This document shows positions 17,476 through 26,658 of a stretch of DNA of 64,000 nt, one piece after another; the stretch's first letter is position 1, and the number at the start of each line of letters is the position of its first letter. The notes beneath the pieces are model-generated. The model searched no databases. It worked only from the letters and a program-made list of their open reading frames with translations, and was not told the origin of the DNA. This DNA is from an uncultured Clostridium sp. GTDB taxonomy: Bacteria > Bacillota > Clostridia > Lachnospirales > Lachnospiraceae. The translations under genes were made by a program, and so were the position numbers. The DNA is taken from contig CAMYAO010000008.1 in assembly GCA_947253885.1 (NCBI GenBank), positions 11,113 to 75,112 of the forward strand, given 5' to 3'.

Positions 17476-17541
17476 AAAGCAAACTAAAAACAAATTTCAA
17501 TTTATAAAAATTTTTTTCAAAAGAGAGAAAGGGATAGTAAT

Positions 17542-19095
17542 ATGAAAAGAAAAAGTTTAAAAAGAGCACTTTGTATGCTTTCGGCAACCATGTTGGGGGT
17601 TGTGGCGATTACCGGATGCGGAACAGACAAATCTGCTTCTTCTCAGAAAGTATTAAAGCTGGGAGATACGACTTTTAATGCGGAAAATGATGAAAAATCC
17701 GTTAATCCGCACGACGGATATTCAGGGTGGGCATGTATTCGTTACGGAATCGGAGAAACCCTTTTTAAATATTCGAAAAGTATGGAGTTGCAGCCATGGC
17801 TTGCCAAGGACTATAAGCATATAAATGATAAGACATGGGTGATCAAGTTAAAGGATAAGATCAAATTTACAAGCGGAAGATCTTTGGATGCACAGGCGGT
17901 AAAAGAGTGTCTGCAGGATCTGATCAAGATCAATGAGCGTGCCAAAGGCGATTTGAAGATTGCAAGTATCAAAGCAAAGGGGCTTACTTTGACTATCAGG
18001 ACAACAGAGTCTGTACCCGCATTTATTAATTATCTGTCAGATCCGTACGGCTGTATCATTGATATGAAGGCAGGAGAAAAGGATCGTATCGTAGCAGGTA
18101 CCGGTCCGTATAAAGCGGTAAGCGTAAAAACAGATAAAGGAGTTTCTCTGGAGAAAAACACTTCTTATTGGAACGGTACTCCAAAACTGGACAAAATAGA
18201 AGTAAAGACGATTACCGACGGAGACACCCTGACTCTTTCACTTCAGTCGGGAGAGATCAACGCGGCATATGGTCTGCCTTATAACAGCTTAAAATTGTTT
18301 AAGAATGAGAAACAATACACGATTTCTTCTGCTGATACGTCCAGAACTTTCTTTGGACAGTTCAACTATAAAACAAAAGCATTGCAGGATAAAAATGTTC
18401 GTAGGGCAATTGCGGCAGCTATGGATAAAAAGAATTATGTTTCTGTTTTATTAAACGGAAACGGTGTGGTTGCAAACGGACCGTTTACCGCTGAATCAAC
18501 TGCAAGTGATACCAAAGTAAAGGCGATTGCATATAATCTTTCCAATGCGAAAAAGTTATTGGAAAAAGCGGGATATAAAGACACCAACAAAGACGGATAT
18601 GTAGACAGGGACGGAAAGAATCTGACTCTTCGCTGGCTGACTTATCCAAGTCGTCAGGAGCTTCCGGTACTGGCAGAATCCATGCAGGCATCTTTAAAGA
18701 AAATCGGGGTAAAACTGGTTATTACCAATACCGCTTCTTATCAGAATTTTCTGGATAAGGGAAAATGGGATATCTATGGAGGAGCATTTGTAACGGCACC
18801 GACAGGTGATCCCGAGTATTTCTTTACGACACATGCATTGAAAGCTTCTACCAAGAACAGAGGCGGGTATCACAGTGCAAAGCTAGAAACATTGGAAAAA
18901 CAGATGATGAAAACTTTTGATTTAAAGAAAAGGGGAGCTCTGGGTATACAGATGGCACAGACGATTTTAGATGATCAGGCATTTGTATTTGCTTCTCATT
19001 TGAAAATGTCAATCGTAACCGGCAGTAAGGTGACCGGATTAGAGGCTCATCCATCAGATTACTACGAAATTACGGCAAATACAGATATTCAATGA
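17542..19095 (+). CDS. Family 5 solute-binding lipoprotein, NikA/OppA-like
   Basis: A 517-residue extracellular binding lipoprotein (lipobox AITGC) of the SBP_bac_5 family, which binds peptides, nickel complexes or similar ligands for import. The opening of the mature domain, with NPHDGYSGWACIRYGIGETLF and LQPWLAKDY, is closer to nickel-type NikA members than to general OppA, as judged from memory. It heads five genes with 4-nt or longer overlaps. Nickel (or a nickel chelate) is the favoured ligand given the metal-sensor gene at the end of the cluster, but a short peptide cannot be ruled out. Confidence 0.85.
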   Translation: MKRKSLKRALCMLSATMLGVVAITGCGTDKSASSQKVLKLGDTTFNAENDEKSVNPHDGYSGWACIRYGIGETLFKYSKSMELQPWLAKDYKHINDKTWVIKLKDKIKFTSGRSLDAQAVKECLQDLIKINERAKGDLKIASIKAKGLTLTIRTTESVPAFINYLSDPYGCIIDMKAGEKDRIVAGTGPYKAVSVKTDKGVSLEKNTSYWNGTPKLDKIEVKTITDGDTLTLSLQSGEINAAYGLPYNSLKLFKNEKQYTISSADTSRTFFGQFNYKTKALQDKNVRRAIAAAMDKKNYVSVLLNGNGVVANGPFTAESTASDTKVKAIAYNLSNAKKLLEKAGYKDTNKDGYVDRDGKNLTLRWLTYPSRQELPVLAESMQASLKKIGVKLVITNTASYQNFLDKGKWDIYGGAFVTAPTGDPEYFFTTHALKASTKNRGGYHSAKLETLEKQMMKTFDLKKRGALGIQMAQTILDDQAFVFASHLKMSIVTGSKVTGLEAHPSDYYEITANTDIQ

Positions 19096-20036
19096 AAAAA
19101 TTTATAGTAAAACGAATATTACAGTTACTGCCCATCTTAATAGGAATAACTGTTTTAACCTTTCTACTGCTCAGTGCTTCCGGCACTGATGCAGTAGATG
19201 TGTTAGAGCATAATACCGGAGGAACGTGGACGACAGAACAAAAAACAGAAGCCCGTAAAAAACTCGGGATCGATCAGTCACTTCCGCAGCAGTATGTAAA
19301 TTGGGTTAAAAAATTTATAAAAGGAGATATGGGGAACTCTTATATTTCAGGAGAACCCGTATCTTCTGTTTTGAAAGAAAAAGTACCGGCGACGGTACTT
19401 TTGATGATATGTTCTATCATAGGTACTGTGGTAATATCCATACCACTCGGAATTCTCGCAGCGATAAAGCAAAATCGCTTTCTTGATTATTTTATTCGGA
19501 TCGGAACTTTTATAGGAAATTCTCTTCCGAGTTTTCTTGTGGCATTGTTATTAATCTATCTTTTTTCTTTAAAACTGGGAATATTGCCGGTAATCGGTCA
19601 GACCGGAACATTGTCCGGGGTGATATTGCCGGCGACAACTCTAGTCATTGCAATGAGTGCGAAGTATATTCGACAGGTTCGTACTACCGTGTTGGAAGAA
19701 CTGGGAAAAGAATATGTGACGGGAGCAAGAGCGAGAGGAATTGCAGAGAGAAAGATATTGTTACATAATGTATTGAAATCATCTGCAACGGTTATCTTGA
19801 CGATGTTGTCTTTGTCTATTGGTTCTCTTTTAGGAGGAACAGCAGTAGTAGAGACTATTTTTATGTGGGATGGTGTCGGGAAAATGGCGGTAGATGCTAT
19901 TTTAACAAGAGATTTTCCGGTGCTTCAGGCTTATGTGGTATGGATGGCAATTATTTTCGTATTGATCAATCTGGTGACGGATCTGCTGTATCATTTTCTG
20001 GATCCCCGAGTGCGTTTACAGAAGGGAGGAAAGTGA
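19092..20036 (+). CDS. ABC transporter permease, NikB/DppB-like
   Basis: A 314-residue inner-membrane permease with six predicted spans. The N-terminal KRILQLLPILIGITVLTFLL, the LGIDQSLPQQYVNWVKKF block and the EAA-type loop (EYVTGARARGIAERKILLHNV) are standard for the first permease of Dpp/Opp/Nik systems. Translation is coupled to the binding protein by an ATGA overlap. Confidence 0.9.
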   Translation: MKKFIVKRILQLLPILIGITVLTFLLLSASGTDAVDVLEHNTGGTWTTEQKTEARKKLGIDQSLPQQYVNWVKKFIKGDMGNSYISGEPVSSVLKEKVPATVLLMICSIIGTVVISIPLGILAAIKQNRFLDYFIRIGTFIGNSLPSFLVALLLIYLFSLKLGILPVIGQTGTLSGVILPATTLVIAMSAKYIRQVRTTVLEELGKEYVTGARARGIAERKILLHNVLKSSATVILTMLSLSIGSLLGGTAVVETIFMWDGVGKMAVDAILTRDFPVLQAYVVWMAIIFVLINLVTDLLYHFLDPRVRLQKGGK

Positions 20037-20878
20037 TGATAAAGAAGAAAAAAATTCGTATATTATTTATATTGGTTCTTTTATTCTTATTGTTGGCGGC
20101 ATTGTCCAGATATCTGACGCCTTATGATCCCTATGCACAGGATTTATCTTCTGCACTTCAAAAGCCGAGTGCAGCTCATTTATTCGGAACGGATCGATAT
20201 GGGAGAGATCTGTTTTCCCGGGTAATTGTGGGGGCTCAGAGTACCGTTTTTTCTGCTTTGATACTGGTTTTAATCACTTCTGTGATCGGGACGGTAATAG
20301 GGAGTATCAGCGGATATTTCGGAGGTGTGGCAGATACGATTCTGATGAGAATATCGGATATCTTTCTGGCATTTCCGGGTATGGTATTTGCAATAGCGGT
20401 TGCCGGGGTGTTGGCCGGCGGATTAAAGACTGCTGTTCTGGCACTGGTAGTCATCTCCTGGCCGAAGTATGCGAGGATGTCAAGGAGTCAAGTACTGGTA
20501 GAAAAAGAAAAAGCATATTTTATTGCAGCAAAGCTGTCGGGAACTTCGCCGGTAAAATTGATATGGAGACACCTGTTTCCGAATATCATGGGAATTATGA
20601 CGGTTACGACGGTTTTAGATATAGGAACTATGATTATGGAAATAGCGTCACTTTCCTTTTTAGGAATGGGAGCAACTGCTCCTTTGGCAGAATGGGGAGC
20701 AATGATGAGCAATGGAAGAAGTATGATACAGACCAGTCCATGGGTAGTATTGGCTCCCGGGTTGGGGATTTTTATTTCAGTTGCATTGTTTAATTTATTT
20801 GGAGATGCATTGCGTGATCATCTGGATCCGAAAGGTGTAACGATCAGGAGAACAAATTGGAAAAGGAAACAATATTAG
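20036..20878 (+). CDS. ABC transporter permease, NikC/DppC-like
   Basis: A 280-residue second permease. It starts at the ATG at 20036, one base into the stop codon of the first permease; longer upstream frames would read through that gene out of frame. Features are an N-terminal span, the periplasmic block HLFGTDRYGRDLFSRVIVGAQ typical of DppC, and the EAA loop (AYFIAAKLSGTSPVKLIWRHLFPN). Pairs with the preceding permease to form the channel. Confidence 0.9.
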   Translation: MIKKKKIRILFILVLLFLLLAALSRYLTPYDPYAQDLSSALQKPSAAHLFGTDRYGRDLFSRVIVGAQSTVFSALILVLITSVIGTVIGSISGYFGGVADTILMRISDIFLAFPGMVFAIAVAGVLAGGLKTAVLALVVISWPKYARMSRSQVLVEKEKAYFIAAKLSGTSPVKLIWRHLFPNIMGIMTVTTVLDIGTMIMEIASLSFLGMGATAPLAEWGAMMSNGRSMIQTSPWVVLAPGLGIFISVALFNLFGDALRDHLDPKGVTIRRTNWKRKQY

Positions 20879-21624
20879 AAGTAGAAAATCTGACAATTGG
20901 ATATGGCGGACATACCGTTGTACACGGAGTTTCCTTTTCTATGAAAAAAGGAGAGGTTTTGGCATTGGTCGGAGAGTCCGGAAGCGGGAAATCCACAATA
21001 CTGAAAGCAATTCTGGGAGTTTTGAGCGGAAATGCATGTATGGAATCGGGAGATATCCGTTGGAGAGGATGCTCGATCCTCCATAATAAGGATTTTCGCG
21101 GAAAAGAAATTGGAATGGTGTTTCAAAATACCATCGATTCCCTCTGCTCGGTAAGGAAGATTGAGGATCTGGTCTATGAAATGGTATTATGCCATGAAAA
21201 TAGAAGTAAACAGGAGATTCGGAAAGATATTTTGGAATTATTTGAAAAACTGGATCTGTCTGACGGTGAGACAATTTTATCTTCCTATCCGTTTGAACTG
21301 TCCGGTGGTATGGCGCAAAGAGTCGGGATTGCAATGGCTACTATGCTTCATCCGAAGTTACTGTTGGCAGATGAACCGACCTCTGCATTGGATGTAATTG
21401 CGCAGGCACAGGTCATAAAAGAATTAGAGGCGTTGATTCAATTAGAGGAGATGGGCTTACTGTTGGTAACACATAATATAATGCTGGCGGCAAGAATGGC
21501 ATCCAAAGTTATAGTATTGCAAAATGGCAGGATTATGGAAAGCGGCAATATTAAAACCGTATTCACAGATCCGAAATCAGAGTATACAAAGTTGTTATTA
21601 CAGTCGGTACCGAAATTAGAATGA
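20857..21624 (+). CDS. ABC transporter ATPase, NikD/DppD-like
   Basis: A 255-residue ATP-binding subunit starting at TTG 20857 behind AGGAGA. Walker A is GESGSGKST, signature LSGGMAQRVGIAMA, Walker B LLLADEPTSALD, and the switch histidine is in VTHN. Shorter than DppD because it lacks much of the C-terminal oligopeptide extension, like the nickel-type NikD. Confidence 0.9.
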   Translation: MEKETILEVENLTIGYGGHTVVHGVSFSMKKGEVLALVGESGSGKSTILKAILGVLSGNACMESGDIRWRGCSILHNKDFRGKEIGMVFQNTIDSLCSVRKIEDLVYEMVLCHENRSKQEIRKDILELFEKLDLSDGETILSSYPFELSGGMAQRVGIAMATMLHPKLLLADEPTSALDVIAQAQVIKELEALIQLEEMGLLLVTHNIMLAARMASKVIVLQNGRIMESGNIKTVFTDPKSEYTKLLLQSVPKLE

Positions 21625-22367
21625 AATTACTGGAAATAAAGAATCTGACAAAAAGTTTTGATAAAAAAAGACATGCGGTCAACCACGTGTCCTTTTCGAT
21701 AGAAGAGGGGGAGTGTCTTGGACTGGTTGGAGAGAGCGGAAGCGGAAAAAGTACGATCGCACAGTTGATTACGGGGATTCATTCTCCGGATATGGGAGAA
21801 ATCTATTTAGAAGAGCAGCCGATCCATCAGTTACGGGGAAAGGCAATGCGTCAAATTTATACCCGGGTGCAGATGGTATTTCAAAATCCGATTCCGTCTT
21901 TTGATCCGAGAAAGACGATCGGATACGGGATTACAGAGAGCTTGAGAAATAACGGGATTAGAAAAGAACTACGACAAAAGCGGTTAAAGACATTGCTGCA
22001 GGCTGTGGAGCTGCAGGAAAAACTGGCAGACCGTTATCCACACGAGCTTTCTGGAGGACAGTGTCAGAGAGCGGCAATTGCACGTGCGCTGGCAGTTCGA
22101 CCGAAGTTGTTAATCTGCGACGAAGCTACTTCCGCGTTGGATGTTACGGTACAGATGCAGATCATGAATTTGTTAAAGCGACTGCAAAAGGAGTATCATC
22201 TTACGATTCTGTTTATCAGTCATGATCTTGCCGTGGTGAATCAGATGTGTCAAAATCTAATCATTTTAAGAAACGGAACAATTGTAGAATCGGGAGATAC
22301 GAGGCAGATAATTGAACATCCTGAGGAAATATATACCCGGATGTTGTTAGAGGCAGTAAATTTATAA
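21621..22367 (+). CDS. ABC transporter ATPase, NikE/DppF-like
   Basis: A 248-residue second ATPase: Walker A GESGSGKST, signature LSGGQCQRAAIARAL, Walker B LLICDEATSALD, switch ISHD. Four-base overlap with the first ATPase. Together the five genes form a full importer with heterodimeric permease and ATPase. Short C terminus again favours nickel or small-ligand systems over oligopeptides. Confidence 0.9.
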   Translation: MKLLEIKNLTKSFDKKRHAVNHVSFSIEEGECLGLVGESGSGKSTIAQLITGIHSPDMGEIYLEEQPIHQLRGKAMRQIYTRVQMVFQNPIPSFDPRKTIGYGITESLRNNGIRKELRQKRLKTLLQAVELQEKLADRYPHELSGGQCQRAAIARALAVRPKLLICDEATSALDVTVQMQIMNLLKRLQKEYHLTILFISHDLAVVNQMCQNLIILRNGTIVESGDTRQIIEHPEEIYTRMLLEAVNL

Positions 22368-22443
22368 GAGGGGTTTCTTTTTCTGATTTTTTTTACTATA
22401 CTAAGCATATTATGTTTTATTTATTACTAGAAAGGAAAGTTCA

Positions 22444-22761
22444 ATGAGTCAGATACATAAGCATGTGGATGAACATGGACAAACCCACCTTCATACCCAT
22501 TCAGAAGAAGAAACTATCCGAATCCGCAATCGACTTGCAAAGGCGATCGGTCATCTTCAGGCAGTGAAGCAGATGGTGGAAAATCAAAGAGACTGTACGG
22601 AAATACTGATTCAGTTGTCAGCAGTCAAGTCGGCAATCAATAATACAGGTAAGCTGATCTTAAAAGAACATATTTCCAGCTGCATTGTGGAAGCGGTAGA
22701 AGAGGGAAATTTTGAAGATCTTGAGGATTTAAATAGAGCGATTGATTCGTTTATGAAGTAG
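22444..22761 (+). CDS. CsoR/RcnR family metal-sensing repressor with His-rich tail
   Basis: A 105-residue all-helical repressor of the DUF156 family. The metal site follows the CsoR pattern: Cys51, His76 and Cys80 (spacing 25 and 4), not the nickel RcnR H-C-H-H pattern. The N-terminal 20 residues carry seven histidines (HKHVDEHGQTHLHTH), unusual for CsoR and suggestive of nickel, cobalt or zinc capture. It lies 76 nt after a nickel-type importer, which it may control. A perthiolation sensor (CstR-like, which keeps the two Cys) is another option. Confidence 0.85.
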   Translation: MSQIHKHVDEHGQTHLHTHSEEETIRIRNRLAKAIGHLQAVKQMVENQRDCTEILIQLSAVKSAINNTGKLILKEHISSCIVEAVEEGNFEDLEDLNRAIDSFMK

Positions 22762-22765
22762 AAGG

Positions 22766-22787
22766 AAGCAGCGTCGGCTGCTTTTTT
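22766..22787 (+). terminator. Terminator of the metal-sensor gene
   Basis: AAGCAGC and GCTGCTT with a 4-nt GTCG loop, then TTTT. Confidence 0.85.
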
Positions 22788-22827
22788 CCGGTCGTGGATA
22801 ACAATCCGATAAAGAGGAGACAGGACA

Positions 22828-23550
22828 ATGAAGAAACATATATTGGTAGTGAATGATGACGGAATTCATTCTCCCGGAATTCTTGAGTTGGCAAAGATGG
22901 CTCAGAGATTCGGAAAGGTAACCGTGGTGGCACCGAAACACCAATGCTCGGCAATGTCTCACAGGATTACGATCAACCAACCGATTACTTATTATAAAGA
23001 GGAGCTGCCGCTAGAGGGAGTCGAGGCATATGCAGTGGATGGAACGCCTGCAGATTGTACCAAGCTGGCGGTCTTACATCTGTTGGAAGAAAAGCCTGAT
23101 TATGTTTTTTCCGGAATTAATTACGGTTGGAACGTGGGGATCGACATTCTATATTCCGGAACAATCGGTGCTGCTATGGAAGGTTTATATCGGAAAATTC
23201 CTTCCTTTGCATTTTCTCAGGATAAGGATGCACCGTTTGATGTATTTCGCCACTATGGGGCGAATGTGGTATCGGAACTGATGGAAAAAGAGATTCAGAA
23301 AAATCAGATATGGAATATTAATTTTCCGAACTGTGATATAGATGAGGTGAAAGGAATTGACTGGGAAACCGGGTTGTCTCATGAGGAGATTATCGGTGTA
23401 GAATACTATTCCCAATCATGTATAAAGGAAAATGAATATCTTCTGACGCCGGAAAACTATTTTCATCGGCAGGGAGAGCCGGACAGTGATATTGATAAGG
23501 TACAAAACGGCTATATTACAATTAGTAAGATCGACAATAATGTGTTATAA
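22828..23550 (+). CDS. surE: 5'/3'-nucleotidase SurE
   Basis: A 240-residue metal-dependent phosphatase of nucleoside monophosphates. The N-terminal motif VNDDGIHSPGI gives the metal-binding Asp pair, and SAMSHRITI, VDGTPADCTKLA and SGINYGWNVG are conserved SurE blocks. Preceded by AGAGGAGA. Monocistronic between two terminators. Confidence 0.93.
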   Translation: MKKHILVVNDDGIHSPGILELAKMAQRFGKVTVVAPKHQCSAMSHRITINQPITYYKEELPLEGVEAYAVDGTPADCTKLAVLHLLEEKPDYVFSGINYGWNVGIDILYSGTIGAAMEGLYRKIPSFAFSQDKDAPFDVFRHYGANVVSELMEKEIQKNQIWNINFPNCDIDEVKGIDWETGLSHEEIIGVEYYSQSCIKENEYLLTPENYFHRQGEPDSDIDKVQNGYITISKIDNNVL

Positions 23551-23594
23551 AAAAACAAGGGGAATCGGCAGGTAATCGTTTCCTCTTGTTTTTT
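23551..23594. terminator. Bidirectional terminator between surE and glnK
   Basis: AAAACAAGGGGAA pairs with TTTCCTCTTGTTTT; A-run before and T-run after, between convergent genes. Confidence 0.8.
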
Positions 23595-23597
23595 CTT

Positions 23598-23942
23598 TTA
23601 ATTGATGGCGCCCATTCCCCGTTCATTTGTGCGGATACGGACTGCTTCTTTTAATTCATAGAGAAAGATCTTTCCGTCTCCTGGCTCTCCGGTATAGGCA
23701 ACTTTACGAATTACCTGAATAACTTTTTCCGCCCAGCTGTCGGTGGAAAGTACGATCTCAAATTTCAGTTTCGGAACCATCTGAATGTCTATTTTCTGCC
23801 CACGGATATAATTGGTATGTCCTTTTTGAGTACCGCAACCCATAACCTGACTGATTGTCATACCATGGACATTGATTTCATTCAGAGCATCTTTTAAATC
23901 CTCATATACTTCTTCACGAACGATCGCATCGATTTTTATCAT
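23598..23942 (-). CDS. glnK: P-II family nitrogen regulatory protein
   Basis: A 114-residue PII signal protein. Conserved parts are MIKIDAIVREE, the T-loop start GCGTQKGHT, the B-loop VAYTGEPGDGKIF and the C-terminal VRIRTNERG. The T-loop lacks the tyrosine that is uridylylated in enteric GlnB/GlnK, so control is probably by ATP/ADP and 2-oxoglutarate only. It follows amt (17-nt gap), the classic amt-glnK pair in which PII blocks the channel when nitrogen is ample. Confidence 0.92.
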   Translation of the reverse strand: MIKIDAIVREEVYEDLKDALNEINVHGMTISQVMGCGTQKGHTNYIRGQKIDIQMVPKLKFEIVLSTDSWAEKVIQVIRKVAYTGEPGDGKIFLYELKEAVRIRTNERGMGAIN

Positions 23943-23959
23943 GGTACACTCCTTTCATA

Positions 23960-25201
23960 TTAATCAAATCCGTTAAAGGACGGATAGGCTTCTTCTCCAT
24001 GTTCCGTAAAGTCCAATCCACGCTTTTCTTCCTCTTTTGTAACACGGAGAGGAAGAAACATAGCAATGATTTTGGCACAAATAAAGGTTCCGACTGCCGC
24101 AACGGCGATGGTGATTACGATGGACAGCACTTGTGCAGGCATCAGATGACTGCCGCCGTAGAGAAGACCATTTGAAGCAATATTCGGATTTACCTGTTTA
24201 TTTGCAAAAATACCAACGGCAACTCCGCCCCAGATACCACCGACACCATGACAGCCAAATGCATCCAAGGTATCATCATAGCCGAATTTTTTCTTTATAA
24301 CAGAAGTGAAAAAATAAGCAATCGGGCTGACTGCGGCACCAATTATGACAGCAGACCAGATTGGAACATAGCCGGCTCCCGGTGTAATTCCGACCAGACC
24401 GAGAATAGCTCCGGTTGCAGCACCGACAGCAGTCGGTTTTTCCTGAATGATGATATCTATTATCATCCAGGAAATCATTGCGGCAGCAGCACTTACATTT
24501 GTAGTAATCAGGGCATGAGCGGCAAGACTGCCGGAGGATAAGGCACTTCCGGCATTAAAACCGAACCAGCCGAACCATAGCAGAGAGGCACCTAATAAAA
24601 TATACGGAATATTGTGAAGACGATAACTTACCTGAGTATAGCCCTGTCGTTTTCCGATTAGAAGCGACAGCACCAGACCGCTGATACCGGAGCTGATATG
24701 TATCACATTTCCACCGGCAAAATCAAGGGATCCCAATTTTTCTCCCAAGAGTCCGCTATGTCCCCAGACCATGTGTGCAAGCGGATAATATACGACAAAT
24801 GACCATAGGAGAAGGAAGAAGACCAATGCTTTAAATTTCATTCGACCGGCTAGCGAACCCGTGATCAGCGCAGGGGTAATGATTGCAAACATCATTTGAA
24901 ATCCTGCGAATGCCAGTGCCGGAATTTTCGGAGCATAGTCGCTTTGCAGATGTTCCAGGCCCCTCAGACCGATATTTTGAAAGTCGCCGATGATCCCCAG
25001 ATGATCTCCGGAAAAACTGAGGGAATATCCGCAGATTACCCAAAGCAATGATGCAAGTCCCAAAGCAAAAAATGACATCATCATTGTATTCAATACATTT
25101 TTTCTCCGAACCATTCCGCCATAAAAAAATGCAAGTCCCGGAGTCATAAACATGACCATGGCAGAAGAAATTAATAAAAACGCAGTATCTCCTGTACTCA
25201 T
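23960..25201 (-). CDS. amt: Ammonium transporter
   Basis: A 413-residue Amt/Mep/Rh channel with about eleven spans. Blocks include TPGLAFFYGGMVRRKNVLNTMM, the cytoplasmic DFAGGNVIHISSG, WFGWFGFNAGS and DAFGCHGVGGIWG, which hold the pore histidines and Phe gate. It starts after GGAGG at 25201 and is preceded by a terminator-like leader. Cotranscribed with glnK. Confidence 0.95.
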   Translation of the reverse strand: MSTGDTAFLLISSAMVMFMTPGLAFFYGGMVRRKNVLNTMMMSFFALGLASLLWVICGYSLSFSGDHLGIIGDFQNIGLRGLEHLQSDYAPKIPALAFAGFQMMFAIITPALITGSLAGRMKFKALVFFLLLWSFVVYYPLAHMVWGHSGLLGEKLGSLDFAGGNVIHISSGISGLVLSLLIGKRQGYTQVSYRLHNIPYILLGASLLWFGWFGFNAGSALSSGSLAAHALITTNVSAAAAMISWMIIDIIIQEKPTAVGAATGAILGLVGITPGAGYVPIWSAVIIGAAVSPIAYFFTSVIKKKFGYDDTLDAFGCHGVGGIWGGVAVGIFANKQVNPNIASNGLLYGGSHLMPAQVLSIVITIAVAAVGTFICAKIIAMFLPLRVTKEEEKRGLDFTEHGEEAYPSFNGFD

Positions 25202-25234
25202 AACTACCTCCTTTTGTACACTCTCAATGTAAAT

Positions 25235-25267
25235 AAAAAAAGACGCCTGAAATAATTTTCAAGCGCC
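25235..25267 (-). promoter_or_regulatory. Terminator-like hairpin in the amt leader (candidate attenuator)
   Basis: Minus-strand GGCGCTTGAAA (25267-25257) pairs with TTTCAGGCGTC (25252-25242) and is followed by TTTTTTT. It lies between the predicted promoter and the amt start, so it would stop most transcripts unless overridden. Confidence 0.65.
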
Positions 25268-25281
25268 TTTGCTTACTAGGT

Positions 25282-25310
25282 ATGCTAGAATTTTTTTTTT
25301 GATTTGTCAA
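25282..25310 (-). promoter_or_regulatory. Promoter of amt-glnK
   Basis: Minus strand: consensus TTGACA (25310-25305), 17 nt, TAGCAT (25287-25282). Transcription would begin near 25275, only about 8 nt before the leader hairpin. Confidence 0.75.
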
Positions 25311-25388
25311 CACTTTTTTTCAAAACAGATTTAGTATATATTGGAATAAAAAGGAAGAACAGGTAATAATTTGTAGGAGAAGCGGCAG

Positions 25389-26063
25389 ATGGAACAGGTA
25401 GTATTAAAAGGAAATAAATATGGGATTAATGTGATCCTGCACCCGGATTGTGAATTCGAAGAACTGCGAAGATCCGTACAAAATAAGTTCAAAGCGGCTG
25501 CAGATTTTTTCGGAAAAGCAAATGTGGCATTATCTTTTGACGGAAGGGATCTGTCAGAGGAAGAGGAGAGCATTTTATTACAGGATATTGATCAAACAGA
25601 CACGGTTACTGTGATATGTGTAGTAGATAACAGTGAAATTTTGGAGGAGGTATATAAGGGGAAGACTGCATTGCTTGCAAGAGAAGTACAGTATCCGAGA
25701 GTAGAGCATCTCACAGAGGTGCCGAAGGATGCCACTATAGAGTGTATGCATGAGGTACTGGTATTGGGAGATATCGGACAGGGAGGGAAATTGATTGCCG
25801 AAAGTCATGTAATGGTACTGGGAACTATATGCGGAGAGGTTGTATTGAAGGAAGACAGCGTATTACTTGCGGCAAACCCTCTCAAGGGAACAATATGGTT
25901 TGGAGAGGTATGTTATAAACCGGAGACATCGGTTAGAAAGGGTGGTTTATTCAAGCGAAAAAAAGCGGAAACAAATCAGGGATCGATTGTTACTCTACGT
26001 TGTGAAGACGGAATGATTCGAAAAGGGACGCCGGAGGAGCTAAAGGGGTTATTTCCTATTTGA
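25389..26063 (+). CDS. minC: Septum site-determining protein MinC
   Basis: A 224-residue FtsZ inhibitor. The N-terminal half (GNKYGINVIL, then FDGRDLSEEEE) resembles MinC-N, and the C-terminal half is the right-handed beta-helix with EVLVLGDIGQGGKLIAESHVMVLG, the dimerisation and MinD-binding domain. Unusually no minD or minE is adjacent; the next gene is carD, 40 nt away. MinD must be encoded elsewhere. Confidence 0.88.
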   Translation: MEQVVLKGNKYGINVILHPDCEFEELRRSVQNKFKAAADFFGKANVALSFDGRDLSEEEESILLQDIDQTDTVTVICVVDNSEILEEVYKGKTALLAREVQYPRVEHLTEVPKDATIECMHEVLVLGDIGQGGKLIAESHVMVLGTICGEVVLKEDSVLLAANPLKGTIWFGEVCYKPETSVRKGGLFKRKKAETNQGSIVTLRCEDGMIRKGTPEELKGLFPI

Positions 26064-26103
26064 CGCAAATTGTGATAGAATGGGGATGGAAGGAGTCGGT
26101 GGT

Positions 26104-26604
26104 ATGTATAAAAAAGGAGAATACATTGTATATGCAAGTAAAGGAGTTTGCCGGATAACTGACATTACGGAGTTAGATATGATGGGGAACCGGATTTTCC
26201 GAAAATACTATATTTTAACCCCGTTTTGTGATGAAAATGCAACTCTTTATTTACCTATTGACAATGAGAAGGTAACAGTACGCAGAGTGATTTCATCAGA
26301 AGAGGCACAGGCTCTGATTGAAGAAATCCCGGATATACCGAGTTTCAGTGTGTCCGATGAGAGAAAACGTGAAGTGGAATATAAGGAAGCAGTAAAGCTT
26401 TGCGATTGTCGAGTTTTGATCAGTATGATGAAAGCACTTTTAAATCGCAAAGAGGGTCGTCTTGCTATTGGGAAGAAAGTAACGGCCTTAGATGAAAAGT
26501 ACCTGAAATTAGCAGAACAGGAATTACTTTCAGAACTGGCGGTAGTGCTTGCCGTTCCGGTTGAGGATTTGAAAGAGAGTATTTTTGCAAAATTGTTAAT
26601 TTAA
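26104..26604 (+). CDS. CarD family transcriptional regulator
   Basis: A 166-residue protein with an N-terminal RNA polymerase-interacting Tudor-like domain (MYKKGEYIVYASKGVCRI, VRRVIS) and an all-helical C terminus (LNRKEGRLAIGKKVTALDEKYLKLAEQELLSELA), as in CarD/CdnL. These proteins stabilise open promoter complexes. Start ATG 26104 is chosen for GGAAGGAG 8 nt before it. It may be cotranscribed with minC and ends at its own terminator. Confidence 0.88.
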   Translation: MYKKGEYIVYASKGVCRITDITELDMMGNRIFRKYYILTPFCDENATLYLPIDNEKVTVRRVISSEEAQALIEEIPDIPSFSVSDERKREVEYKEAVKLCDCRVLISMMKALLNRKEGRLAIGKKVTALDEKYLKLAEQELLSELAVVLAVPVEDLKESIFAKLLI

Positions 26605-26610
26605 TTTAGG

Positions 26611-26641
26611 AAAAGCCCGGCAGAGATGTCAGGGCTTTTAG
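26611..26641 (+). terminator. Terminator after carD
   Basis: AAAAGCCC and GGGCTTTT flank a 13-nt loop. Confidence 0.8.
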
Positions 26642-26658
26642 TGACTTAGGAGAGAGTT

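Noticed and set aside
17341..17541. Nickel/cobalt (NiCo) riboswitch before the nickel-type importer
   Set aside because: The leader after the promoter is only about 60 nt and lacks the four-helix NiCo pattern.
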